A DNA stretch of 64,000 bases from Scilla litardierei (lineage: Eukaryota > Streptophyta > Magnoliopsida > Asparagales > Asparagaceae): contig CM061132.1 of the NCBI GenBank assembly GCA_030789695.1, positions 154,424,817-154,488,816 on the forward strand. Reading direction: 5' to 3'. A model generated the notes under the pieces. That model made no database searches. It saw only the letters and a list, made by a program, of their open reading frames with translations, and was not told the origin of the DNA. A program made the translations under genes and the position numbers. Shown here piece by piece: positions 11,728 through 21,741 of this stretch (positions are counted from its first letter, which is position 1; every line of letters begins with the position of its first letter).

Positions 11728-11800
11728 CTGAGAGCAACGGCGGCGGCTTCGGCAGGGATGAGGGCTCTGAAATCCAACGACGAGTAAGGAGATTTTATAT
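11728..11800 (-). promoter_or_regulatory. proposed eRF1 core promoter and non-coding exon 1
   Basis: On the minus strand a TATA box (ATATAAAAT, 11792-11800) is followed about 30 bases on by a likely start near 11765-11770. A short GC-rich leader then runs to the donor at 11728/11727. The leader has no ATG in the expected position. Inference from sequence signals; a transcript would decide. Confidence 0.5.
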
Positions 11801-12004
11801 GGCGGGCGAGGTACATCTACGCGCAAGAAAGCAGCCGTGTTACGTTTTACCTCGATCCGGACCGTCCATTGAGATCCGACTGTCAGAACAGTTGCCAATT
11901 TAGGATATGTAACGGGGGCAAATTGTACCAAAAGACCTCAAAGTTTAGGTGTATTTTCCCTTAAATGCTCCAAATTGCTAAATTAAGATTATCAAAAGGG
12001 CCTG

Positions 12005-12166
12005 GACTATATACACCGAGTACGTTCGGTGTATGCAACATTTCCTTTCTAAAAATAAAAAAAACATCACTTCAGTAATCTATTCATCCATCTTCTTTCC
12101 TTAATTTTTCTAATTTTAAACACTAATTAGTACATACACCGAACGACGTTCGGTGCAAATAGTTCT
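12005..12166. mobile_element. small MITE with palindromic terminal inverted repeats, about 160 bp
   Basis: The left end reads CTATATACACCGAGTACG then TTCGGTGTATG. The right end, read in reverse complement, is CTATTTGCACCGAACGTCG then TTCGGTGTATG. Each arm contains its own CACCGA...TCGGTG palindrome. The interior is about 90 bp and AT-rich. A target duplication is not resolved. Confidence 0.6.
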
Positions 12167-13507
12167 GACCTATCAAAAGTTACATTTTGGGCTTGCCGGT
12201 GTACCAAAAAAACAGTAATATTTTGCTATTTTCTATTAATATTCTACTCAATCTGATTGTTCATGTTATGTGCAAAATGCAATAGCATTTGGAGATGTTT
12301 TTGAGTAAATGTTGTGTGTTTTTAAATCATACAGTAGTGGTTATATGCATTTTGGTCCATACCCGGTCACTTTTACTTATCATTTGGCAAAATTTTATCA
12401 AACTGTAACTTTTTTGTAACATTAAGGCAGTAAGTTGTATGGTAAACCCATGAAGTATTTTAGTGAAAATACCCGCCAAACATTGAGTTATTTTCGTGAT
12501 TTTGCACCTTGGAGATGGACTATATTTATATTAAAGTGTTTTTTCTAATATCCATTCCTCAAAATCATTCATATTTTGATATTAAAACCTCAAAATCTTT
12601 GTATTTTAATAACATTCCTTTAGATACTTTAAGCAATACCAAATTAGTCTTTTTAATTATATTTTGCAACTTAAAATGTTTTCAAAATTGTTCTTCAATT
12701 ACTTTAAGCTACATTAAATTAGTCCTTTTCAAAGGATTATTTTCAATATATATGACTGATTCACAGGAGAACTATTTTAAAACACACATCATTCTATTTA
12801 TTTAATTGGGAGGAAGTTATATTGCAATTTTTAGTTTTATAAAAGCGGCGAGATCTTGATCTTTCACGGTAGTTTGTATATACTGTTCTAGAAGTCGTGT
12901 ATCTTCGATTGCCATGTTACAATAGGCCAAAAGGTTACCATTTTAGGTATGAAACTTTTTTTTTTTTGGTTCTTTTTCATCAAATGGTAGAAAATGTTGC
13001 TTTTAAATAACAGAATTGGTCACCTCTATAAGACTGGATCCAAAATGGAGATTGACATTATTGGAATAGAACCACTATCTAAATGAAACATTCATTTGTC
13101 TCGATGAATGTACACGTATCATTAGATCTTCATGATATATATACTATCACTACAAAACTTGTCTACTAAGCAGACTACATAAGTGTTAGCAATGGCTACA
13201 TATTTATGTCACTGTAAAGCTTAGCTACCAGATATGTAGGTGATCATCTTCTTGCATATGTGTTCTTCCTCTCAAGATTAACAGTTTTTCCAATCTTATC
13301 CACCTAGATTGAATCAGTCATAGCATATTGAAAATGAATCAAAATAGTTTGCTTTGCTGTTAATCTTCCAAATATTACCGAATTTGACAAAGGGTGCTTG
13401 GTCGAATAATTCTTATATGTCACCATATAGGTGTTGGGATCCTATGAATGACATATAGACACTAGGGTGTGTGTGTGATTAACGTGTGTGTGACTAACGT
13501 ATAAAAA
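12167..13507. other. AT-rich intergenic DNA, no gene seen
   Basis: No reading frame with a recognisable domain. It holds only short A/T runs and a (TG)n-like patch near 13468-13492. I see no RNA gene. Confidence 0.5.
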
Positions 13508-14117
13508 TCTATATTACAATTGAGACCTGTTTTTGAACTTTGTCCTATGTGGCAATGCCACATCAAATTTTGGGGGGGAAAATTTTTTGGGTTGGGGGAA
13601 AATTTGTTGGAAGAATACAAAAGCTTTTCTTTTTTGAAATTGGCACCATCAGCATTTAATACTCTTCATTCAAAAATGACCAAAAAAATGAGACCTAAAA
13701 AACACACACACAAAATGAAACCCAAAAAATATGCAACTTAAATTACAAGTATGCAAAAGAGAACTTTATATCGGCTGAGCTTATTTCGGCTGACCCCAAA
13801 AAAAATTGAAACCCAAAAAAAATACAGGGAATGTGCGTTCAAATAGGCGGGCTGAGTTTTTTGGGCGTCAAGCAGAGGTCTAACCAACCTATCCGCGCCG
13901 AAGGCGCCCGCTAAATTTTTATACGCTAATTTGTTGTTCTGCGCCGAAGGAGCACCGAATTTATTGTTTCTTGCCGAAGGCGGTCGGGCCTCTAAATTTT
14001 TTTACGCTAATTTGTTGTTCTTTTAAATTTTGGCTGTAGAAATATTTTTTGGGGAACAAAGTGTTCACGGAAAAAAATCTTAAATGCACCGTGCCCACGG
14101 GCACGGGTTATGACTAG
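13508..14117 (+). mobile_element. nonautonomous Helitron, 610 bp
   Basis: It begins with TCTATATTACAATTGAGACC, preceded by A (13507). It ends with a GC palindrome (CCGTGCCCACGGGCACGG), a short spacer and CTAG (14114-14117), followed by T. Insertion between A and T is the Helitron rule. The interior contains repeated modules built on CGCCGAAGG and ACGCTAATTTGTTGTTC (three partial copies, 13905-14030). No Rep/helicase is encoded. The element at 41117-41734 on the minus strand is the same family. Confidence 0.88.
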
Positions 14118-15160
14118 TTCATCTACAAACTTAACCTAAGGTAACAATTTGAGTTACGAAATTGTAATTTAATCAACAATTACCTCAAGCATTTAGTATG
14201 CAACGGAATTAAACAAGCAAAAGATAATAATCGACAGGTACAGAAAATAATGAGCAAGTGCAAACACGAGAATATACCCTAGTTCGAATACACAAGTCCC
14301 ACTTGGCTTATTCTACATACAGCCACCCGAGTCTCACTCGGCTAAATCCACTATTTCCCAAATAGTTATAACACCTCTTTCTAATAGAAATTTCTTACAA
14401 AACTTCTCATCACAAGCGAAAACTTACCACCTCTCAAATGAGGGGTTTCACTTACACTTGACATTGGTATGCTTTTACATATAGCATTGCTTTAAAGCAT
14501 TGTGTTGTGTAGTGGCTATAGTGTAGGTCTCTAATGGGTGATAAAATTGAAAGCTTTACGAGATCAAAAGATTTGGATAAGAAAACTATTGAAAACAATT
14601 GAAGAACTCCATGGTCGGCCCCTTCCGTGATGCATCCTATGGTCAACCCCTTTAGTGTTGCAGCATATGACGGTCCCTTTCGTGTTGTCGAACTCCAAGC
14701 TGAAGACCAGGCTGCCGAAGTACCAAGCCAAAGCTTGGCTGTTGAGTTAACGATCTATGAACCACCAACCCTCTGACCTGATAATACATGCAATGTAGAA
14801 GTCCATTAGCTCGGTATCTTCGTATCTGACTTATGCAGAGTCAAATAGGCAGGATCCGATCATATAAGAGCTAGCTCTGTACAAGATAGCTCATCTGCAC
14901 ATCTCCAATACTTCTTCAGCGTCTCAATCGAGCCAATTTTCACATGTTTATAGTTGGAAAATTGGATGAAAGGGGTGTAATTTGAGAAATCAATTTAGGG
15001 GTAATGCATTTGAGCATTAACTATGGGCAAGCAGCGTTCGGTTTGGTTCAGGTTATCATAAAATTGTCAAGACCGAACAGAACCTAAAATGAGTGTTAAA
15101 CCGACTAAACCGACTGACCTTTAACGGTTGGGGTCGGGTTCGATTTGGTTTGGCCTTTTA
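14118..15160. other. intergenic DNA, no gene seen
   Basis: Short frames only. About 14280-14400 has the wording (CCACTTGG..., ACCCGAGTCTCACTCGG) often found in plant repeat debris. 15040-15155 is rich in GGTTCGGTT/GACCGAAC motifs that reappear at 24620-24745, on the far side of the SIRE insertion. Confidence 0.4.
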
Positions 15161-15681
15161 TGTTGGAAACAGCATCCTAACCTATGTCTGATGATAACAA
15201 ACCATACTGAACTGTTCTAATATGTTTGTTGAGTGTGTCACAGGTCCCTATAGTCATGATTGCTCAGGTTACACATGAACGTACTCAAGTACGTTGAAAT
15301 ACGGAGCTGAAACTTCATTTGGAATTACACAAGCTGATCAAACAATGGAGTATAGCTATGAAACTCTACTCTAGAGTTAATCATAGGCTATAAATAGCAT
15401 GGGATTTTTCTCAGGATTTATGGAGATTGTTTGAAGTCCAAATACGGGGAAATACGAGAAAATACTGAGTATACAAAGAAGAAACTTTTTCTACAAGAAG
15501 TGAAATGAGGTGAAAAAATTCTCACATGTCAATATGAAGCTATGGGATTTTTGAGAATTATTTCAGAATTTTTGGGATTTATTTGATGCTCAAATACGCA
15601 AGAATACAGTGAAAATACTCAGCAAATACGGCATACGGTACTGTTCATTTATACGCCTCATCGCAGCCGAAAATATCGATC

Positions 15682-15943
15682 GACGTGGCATCATCCTGGC
15701 CGTCCATCGCGCATCGGACGATCGAACGCAGCGGGGCGACGTGGCCCGCTTACAACCGCCCGATCAGCATCCGACGGTCACCTACTGAGCGGATAAGTCG
15801 CAAATGGCGGGCGCAGCTGTCGACATCCGCAAGCGACGTGGCTACATCTCAACCGTCCACGCGGAGATCCAACGGCTGTCGACAGAGCGGGTCCGGGTCA
15901 GCGGAGGCGGGCGTCAACGCACGAGTTTTGACGTCCACGTGGC
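15682..15943 (+). promoter_or_regulatory. cluster of ACGT-core (G-box-like) motifs in the SIRE U3
   Basis: GACGTGGC occurs at 15682-15689, 15738-15745 and 15835-15842, and a full palindromic G-box CCACGTGG at 15935-15942. ACGT-core elements are known binding sites of plant bZIP and bHLH factors in stress, ABA and light responses. Control of this LTR by such factors is inference. The same cluster is present in the 3' LTR. Confidence 0.55.
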
Positions 15944-16089
15944 GTGCTGTCGTCGAATCCCGCTCGATCCGACGGTCCAGATCGCTGCCGACAGCGGATT
16001 TTAAACCCGACCCATTAAGCGAATTTAAAACGTGATTTTGAGCGGATCGGGTTCGTTTGAACAGTAACTCAAACCCGTTAACTCAATTC

Positions 16090-16098
16090 TATATAAAG
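16090..16098 (+). promoter_or_regulatory. TATA box of the SIRE 5' LTR
   Basis: TATATAAAG lies downstream of the ACGT-core cluster, so the transcript would start around 16120 and mark the U3/R boundary. Confidence 0.65.
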
Positions 16099-16820
16099 CC
16101 ATGCACACTCTTCACTATTTCATCAATAAGTGGAGTTCTAGAGATCCAAATTGAGTTCCGTAAGAAGCGTTGCGACCGTGACTTCATCCCCGACGCAGTG
16201 ATAGCAAGTTGAGCAGCTAGTTCCTCCTGTGCAGAAAATGAGATCACTTTGAGTGAGGAACTTCTACCGACTACTTCCACGGGGACAGCGACTACTTCTT
16301 CTACAGACATCCGATCATCATTCCGTAAGAAGCGTTGCGAAGCTACTGATGTGCTGAAAGACGACAACCAGAGAGATCTTCACAAATGAGCTTTCTAAAC
16401 TCTTGATCTTATTTATTTGTGAAGTTATTAATGTTTTGATCAGCATTTCTGTAATATAATTTCTTCCGTTATTTGGGATTCTGGGAACCAAACTTGTTGG
16501 GGCAAGTTGGGTTGGGGAGTGATACTTGTATGTTTCTTTTTGGCTTTGGTGAGCTTGAGTTGGTCTGACAGGTTGGTGTTGGTGCACCAATCTAAGGGAG
16601 ATTGTAACTTCTTAAAGAAACAGTATAAGTGATTGCTCATTAGGGTGGACGTAGGTCATGGGGACCGAACCACATTAAATTCTGTGTCTTCTGTGAATGC
16701 TTTGATTGTCTGATTCCTAAACTGCATGCTGTAAACTAGGCTTAATTTTTATCTTGCAATAATTTGGTCAAAGGCCTATTCACCCCCCCCCCCCTCTAGG
16801 CCTTATTTAGATCCTACAAG

Positions 16821-16832
16821 TGGTATCAAAGC
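16821..16832 (+). promoter_or_regulatory. primer binding site of the SIRE-type element
   Basis: TGGTATCAAAGC, two bases after the 5' LTR, matches the usual copia PBS complementary to initiator tRNA-Met, apart from A in place of the more common G at position 9. Confidence 0.85.
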
Positions 16833-16863
16833 TCCAGGCCTGGCCATTTGAGTCTAGTTCATA

Positions 16864-18663
16864 ATGAATACATATGATTCAGCATTTGCTGAAGGACAGT
16901 CTACAGTTAGACCACCCAAATTTAATGGGACTGATTTTGCTTACTGGAAAGCTAGGATGAAAATTTTCCTAGTCTCTTCAGATCTTGAAATTTGGAAAAT
17001 TGTTGCTAAAGGCTATCACCCACCTACAATCAAAATTGAAGATATTGAAGTACCAAAACCAGAAGATAAATGGGATGATAACGATAACAAACGTTATGCT
17101 CTAAATGGTAAAGCTATGAATGCAATTATCTGTGCACTTGACAGAACTGAGTTTAACCGTATATCTCATTGTCTTACTGCGCAGGAAATCTGGAACACTC
17201 TCGAAGTCACTCACGAAGGAACCTCTCAGGTGAAGGAGTCCAGATTAGCGCTGCTGAGCTCAGAGTACGATGGTTTCCACATGCTACCAGGAGAATCCAT
17301 CAAGGACATGTACACTCGCTTCACCGACATCGTGTACAACTCAAAAGCCTTGGGAAAGTCTTACGACAGCATCGACCTCATTCGGAAAATCCTAAGAGCG
17401 CTTCCTAGTTCCTTCCGACCTAAAGTGACGGCCATCCAAGAAGCTAGAGATCTCACTAAGCTGAAGCTGGATGATCTGATTGGGAATCTGTTATCCCATG
17501 AGCTGGAACTCAAAACCGTCGAGACAAGAGAAAAAGGTGAGGCTAAACCTTTAAAGACCATCGCTCTCAAAGCCGAAGAAAGTGACAAAGAAGATCTCGA
17601 CGAGGAACATGCACTGATGGTCAGAGGATTCCGACGCTTCATCAGAACTCCTGCCGGAAAATCTGAAATGGCAAAAAGGTTCAATCGTTTTAATAAGTTT
17701 AATCCTTTGAATTCCTCGTCTGAACAGAATACTACTAAAAGTGTTCAATGTTTCAACTGCAAGAAATTTGGACATTTCATGAAAAACTGTCCAACAAAGA
17801 ACGCGTCATCCGAAGCCAAAGGGAAATCATTTGCGGTAACATGGGATGATGACAATGAAGACGAACCACAAGACGAAGTAGCGCAATCATCACTTTGCCT
17901 AATAGGTGAAAGCGACACGAACAAGGTAAGAGATGAATTTTCTTTACCAAAATTAATGAACATTTGTGAAAACATGAATTCAGAAATTACTTCTCTTGAA
18001 TCCTCTATAGAAAATTATAAAGAAATGAATTTCCAACTACAGCAAGAAAATTATAATGTTTTGCAAAATGAAATAAAATTGAAAAATGAAATTGCATCGC
18101 TCAAAATTACCATTGAAAAACTCAAAGGAAAATCTAGTATTACTGAAGCTATACCTTGTCAGACTTGTGCTTCATTAAAGCTAGAAATTAAGAATGGTAA
18201 TGAAAAGATTGTTGGCCTAAATAAAAGAATAGAAACTCTCGCTAAAAATGAAGATAATGTTAGAAAGAGTTTTATAAATAAAAGTGTCATGCTAGTAAAT
18301 GAAAACATCTTTTTGAAATCCAAAGTCTCTGATTTAGAAGTGAGTATCAGAAAATTTGGTGTAGGAAGGAAATCACTAGACATCATTCTTGGATACCAGT
18401 CAATCAAAAACGATAAACAAGGACTAGGATTTGGAAATGTTTATAATGAAAACATGATAAAGAAAAATCATTACATCAAGAAAAAGAAACGGAACGCCAA
18501 ATGTTATACATGTGGTTCTTTTGAGCATTTATATAGAAATTGTCGTTATAAGAACCAAAACATGAAGTTCAAACAAGTATGGGTTCCGAAAGGTACTATG
18601 ACTAACCATTGTGGACCTATTTGGCTACCCAGGTCACACATACCTTGTTCTTCTTATGTGTAG
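16864..18663 (+). CDS. SIRE-type copia Gag polyprotein, ending at in-frame UAG
   Basis: 599 residues. The N-terminal half is the copia capsid region (WKARMKIFL..., an ALNGKAMNAIICALD helix, SRLALLSSEYDGF). Two CCHC zinc knuckles that bind genomic RNA follow: CFNCKKFGHFMKNC at 296-309 and CYTCGSFEHLYRNC at 547-560. A Lys/Glu-rich probable coiled coil lies between them (about 360-480). Gag assembles the cytoplasmic virus-like particle. The frame stops at UAG (18661-18663) but stays open as pol directly after it in the same frame, so Gag-Pol would need readthrough or the UAG is a nonsense mutation. ATG 16864 lies 46 bases past the LTR, a normal leader length. Confidence 0.92.
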   Translation: MNTYDSAFAEGQSTVRPPKFNGTDFAYWKARMKIFLVSSDLEIWKIVAKGYHPPTIKIEDIEVPKPEDKWDDNDNKRYALNGKAMNAIICALDRTEFNRISHCLTAQEIWNTLEVTHEGTSQVKESRLALLSSEYDGFHMLPGESIKDMYTRFTDIVYNSKALGKSYDSIDLIRKILRALPSSFRPKVTAIQEARDLTKLKLDDLIGNLLSHELELKTVETREKGEAKPLKTIALKAEESDKEDLDEEHALMVRGFRRFIRTPAGKSEMAKRFNRFNKFNPLNSSSEQNTTKSVQCFNCKKFGHFMKNCPTKNASSEAKGKSFAVTWDDDNEDEPQDEVAQSSLCLIGESDTNKVRDEFSLPKLMNICENMNSEITSLESSIENYKEMNFQLQQENYNVLQNEIKLKNEIASLKITIEKLKGKSSITEAIPCQTCASLKLEIKNGNEKIVGLNKRIETLAKNEDNVRKSFINKSVMLVNENIFLKSKVSDLEVSIRKFGVGRKSLDIILGYQSIKNDKQGLGFGNVYNENMIKKNHYIKKKKRNAKCYTCGSFEHLYRNCRYKNQNMKFKQVWVPKGTMTNHCGPIWLPRSHIPCSSYV

Positions 18664-21600
18664 GGACTCAGCGTGGCTAAGGAACAACTGTGTGAGTGGT
18701 ATTTGGATTCAGGCTGCTCAAGACACATGACAGGGAACATCGACAAGTTCCTTAGCCTCGTGAAGCAAGAAGGAGGAAGTGTTACATTAGGAGACAACGA
18801 CAAGTGCAAGGTAATGGGTAAAGGTATTGTTGGCAACAATACTTTTAAAATTTCTGACGTCCTCTGGGTTGAAAATCTCAAACACAACCTCATCTCCATA
18901 AGCCAACTCCGTGACAAAGGTATGAAAGTACTTTTTGATGAGAAAATTTGTAAAATTTATGACTCGGTCACAGGTAATACCCTCTTCATAGCCAAAAGGA
19001 AAAATAATGTTTATACAATAATAATTGAAGAAATGACAATTGCTAAATGTTTGATTGGCAGGGAGGAGGAGGCTATACTATGGCACCGGAGACTATCACA
19101 TGCCAGCATGAAGTTGCTACATAAGCTGGAGAATAAAAACCTGGTCCGAGGCTTGCCACATCAACAGTACGAGAATGGTAAGTTGTGTGTTGCGTGCACA
19201 AAAGTTAAGCAAACTAGATCCACTTTTACGGGAATTCGGGAAGTTACCACTTCACGAGTCCTAGAATTGATTCATATGGATTTGTTTGGGCCTACCGATG
19301 TTGCTAGCCTCAATGGAAAGAGATTTTGTTTTGTTTTGATCGATGATTTTTCTAGATATACATGGGTTTACTTCTTAGCCAAGAAATCGGATTCCTTTGA
19401 AAGTTTCCAAAATTTTTGTAATCAAGTTTCAAATGAGAAAAATCTTTCAATTATGAAAATTAGAAGTGATCACGGTGGTGAATTTGAAAACTCTGTTTTT
19501 GAAAACTTCTGTTTGGAAAAAGGGATCTTACATGAATTTTCTTCTCCTAGAACACCTCAACAAAACGGAGTGGTCGAAAGAAAGAATCGAACTTTAAAAG
19601 AGATGGCAAGAAGCATGCTTAATGATTATTCTCTTCCTATGTATTTTTGGGCCGAAGCAGTGAATACAGCCTGCTATGTTTGCAACAGGGTTATGCTTAG
19701 ACCTTTAATGAACAAAACATCCTATGAACTGTGGCATGGCAAGACTCCTAACATTTCATATTTCAGAGTATTTGGATGCAGGTGTTTCATTTTAAACACA
19801 GGAGATCAGCTGGGAACATTTGAATCCAAATCAGACGAAGGAGTGTTCATAGGATATTCATCAAGGAGCAAAGCATACAGGATCTACAATAAACGAACCT
19901 TAACTGTTGTTGAGTCAATTAATGTGAAATTTGATGAAGCTGAAATAGATCCTTTAAATTGCAGGGAAACTGAAGCTGGAGATGCAGATAGGGAAACTAC
20001 AGAGCCTGAAAACATAGCTGAACCATCTGAAGGCCAAAAGGAAGCTGAACCAGAAGTACCACAAGGAAATAGACTGGAAAGAGGAGAGCTTAGGTTCAAT
20101 CCACATCATCCACCTGAGCTGATCATGGGGACTCCTACGGAAGGTATACGCACTCGATCCACTTTCAATAACTTGTGTGCCTTATGCATTCATGGTGACC
20201 TCATTTCTGAAATTGAACCTAAGAACGTTGAAATTGCTTTAACTGATGAAAGTTGGGTTATGGCCATGCATGATGAGATTAATCAGTTTGATAGAAATAA
20301 TGTTTGGACATTAGTGCCCCGACCTGATAATTACCCAATTGTTGGCACTAAATGGATTTTCAAAAACAAACTTGATGAATCTGGAAATGTAATCAGAAAT
20401 AAGGCAAGATTAGTGGCCAAAGGATATAACCAGATTGAGGGAATTGATTGTGATGAAACTTTTGCACCCGTTGCTAGATTAGAAGCCATTAGAATATTGC
20501 TGGCTTTTGCAAGTTTTAAAGGTTTTAAATTGAAGCAAATGGATGTGAAAAGTGCATTTTTAAATGGTTATTTGAAAGAAGATGTTTTTGTTGAACAACC
20601 CCCTGGTTTTGAAAGTCATAGTGTTCCAAATCACGTTTACAAGTTGCAAAAGGCTTTGTATGGTCTGAAGCAAGCTCCCAGAGCTTGGTACGACCGTCTC
20701 AGTTCATATCTTTTGGAAAATAACTTTAAAAAGGGTAGTGCAGACAACACTTTGTTTATCTTGCATGAACAGGATCATTTTCTTATTGTTCAGATTTATG
20801 TGGACGATATTATTTACGGTGCTACTAATGATCTTTTATGCCAAAAGTTTGAAAAGGTTATGCAGGATCAATTTGAGATGAGTCTGGTCGGAGAGTTGAA
20901 ATACTTTTTGGGCTTTCAAGTAAGACAAACTGGAGATGGCATATATGTTTCACAAACCAAGTACATAAAAGAACTGTTGAAGAAATTTGGGATGGAAAAT
21001 GCAAAGCCAATGCGAACTCCAATGAGTCCGACGACGAAGCTTGAAAAGGATGACAAAGGTATAAATGTGGACCAAAAGCTTTATCGAGGTATGATTGGGT
21101 CCTTACTCTATTTAACTGCATCTAGACCAGACATCATGTTTTCTGTCTGTTTGTGTGCACGATTTCAAGCCTGTCCAAAAGAATCACATTTGATAGACAT
21201 TAAGAGGATTTTTCGATATCTTATTCACACTCCTACACTTGGACTATGGTATCCCTCTTGTGGTAATCTTAATTTGGTTGGCTATGTTGATGCTGATTAT
21301 GCTGGTAGTATGATTGATAGAAAGAGCACTAGTGGAACATATTTTATGCTAGGACATTCATTGGTTTCTTGGTCTAGTCGTAAGCAGAACAGTGTTGCTT
21401 TGTCCACTACTGAAGCTGAGTATATTGCCCTTGGCAGTTGCTGTGCCCAAGTACTTTGGATGATGCAAACCCTGTCTGACTACGGCTTGGATCTTAGAAA
21501 AGTTCCATTACGATGTGATAGTAAGAGTGCTATAGATCTTTCTAACAATCCTGTTCATCACTCTCGGACAAAACACATAGATGTAAGACATCATTTTCTT

Positions 21601-21741
21601 AGAGATCATTTGGCAAAAGAGGATGTATCCATTGAATATATTTCGACTGATTCTCAGTTGGCAGATATCTTTACAAAACCTTTGCCAGAAGATCGCTTTT
21701 GTCGTCTACGTCTAGAACTGGGCATTATTGATTATATTTAG
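18664..21741 (+). CDS. SIRE-type copia Pol (PR-INT-RT-RNase H), same frame as Gag after UAG
   Basis: Open from the codon after UAG to TAG at 21739-21741. There is no ATG before the protease active site: numbering from the GTG at 18673, DSG is residues 12-14 and the first Met is 19, so independent initiation would lose the protease Asp. Integrase has a zinc-binding HRRLSH...CVAC region, then D203, D266 and E302 (D,D35E). RT has [34 protein letters not shown] and catalytic YVDD at 709-712. RNase H (about 870-1015) has [23 protein letters not shown] and ends [11 protein letters not shown]. All catalytic motifs look intact. Pol cleaves, reverse transcribes and integrates the element. Confidence 0.92.
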   Translation, partial: GLSVAKEQLCEWYLDSGCSRHMTGNIDKFLSLVKQEGGSVTLGDNDKCKVMGKGIVGNNTFKISDVLWVENLKHNLISISQLRDKGMKVLFDEKICKIYDSVTGNTLFIAKRKNNVYTIIIEEMTIAKCLIGREEEAILWHRRLSHASMKLLHKLENKNLVRGLPHQQYENGKLCVACTKVKQTRSTFTGIREVTTSRVLELIHMDLFGPTDVASLNGKRFCFVLIDDFSRYTWVYFLAKKSDSFESFQNFCNQVSNEKNLSIMKIRSDHGGEFENSVFENFCLEKGILHEFSSPRTPQQNGVVERKNRTLKEMARSMLNDYSLPMYFWAEAVNTACYVCNRVMLRPLMNKTSYELWHGKTPNISYFRVFGCRCFILNTGDQLGTFESKSDEGVFIGYSSRSKAYRIYNKRTLTVVESINVKFDEAEIDPLNCRETEAGDADRETTEPENIAEPSEGQKEAEPEVPQGNRLERGELRFNPHHPPELIMGTPTEGIRTRSTFNNLCALCIHGDLISEIEPKNVEIALTDESWVMAMHDEINQFDRNNVWTLVPRPDNYPIVGTKWIFKNKLDESGNVIRNKARLVAKGYNQIEGIDCDETFAPVARLEAIRILLAFASFKGFKLKQMDVKSAFLNGYLKEDVFVEQPPGFESHSVPNHVYKLQKALYGLKQAPRAWYDRLSSYLLENNFKKGSADNTLFILHEQDHFLIVQIYVDDIIYGATNDLLCQKFEKVMQDQFEMSLVGELKYFLGFQVRQTGDGIYVSQTKYIKELLKKFGMENAKPMRTPMSPTTKLEKDDKGINVDQKLYRGMIGSLLYLTASRPDIMFSVCLCARFQACPKESHLIDIKRIFRYLIHTPTLGLWYPSCGNLNLVGYVDADYAGSMIDRKSTSGTYFMLGHSLVSWSSRKQNSVALSTTEAEYIALGSCCAQVLWMMQTLSDYGLDLRKVPLRCDSKSAIDLSNNPVHHSRTKHIDVRHHFLRDHLAKEDVSIEYISTDSQLADIFTKPLPEDRFCRLRLELGIIDYI

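Larger units (their letters stand above)
15161..16818 (+). repeat. 5' LTR of the SIRE-type element (1,658 bp)
   Basis: It begins TGTTGGAAAC and ends ATCCTACA. The U3 part holds a GC-rich segment (15660-15990) with several ACGT-core motifs and a TATA box at 16090-16098. R/U5 follows and contains a 20-bp direct repeat (TTCCGTAAGAAGCGTTGCGA at about 16157 and 16320). A C-run near 16782-16794 differs in length from the 3' LTR. Open frames inside it recur in the 3' LTR and are not genes. Confidence 0.95.

Noticed and set aside
15685..16035. Open frames in GC-rich DNA here and again at 23400-23750
   Set aside because: They are duplicate parts of the two LTRs of one retrotransposon, have no domain, and include promoter motifs.
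16821..16832. tRNA-like match next to the LTR
   Set aside because: It is the primer binding site complementary to a tRNA 3' end, not a tRNA gene. No tRNA or rRNA gene was recognised in the window.
4697..18663. A functional link between the eRF1 gene and the nearby Gag-UAG-Pol readthrough candidate
   Set aside because: Tempting because eRF1 decides readthrough efficiency, but retrotransposons insert widely and proximity alone is no evidence.
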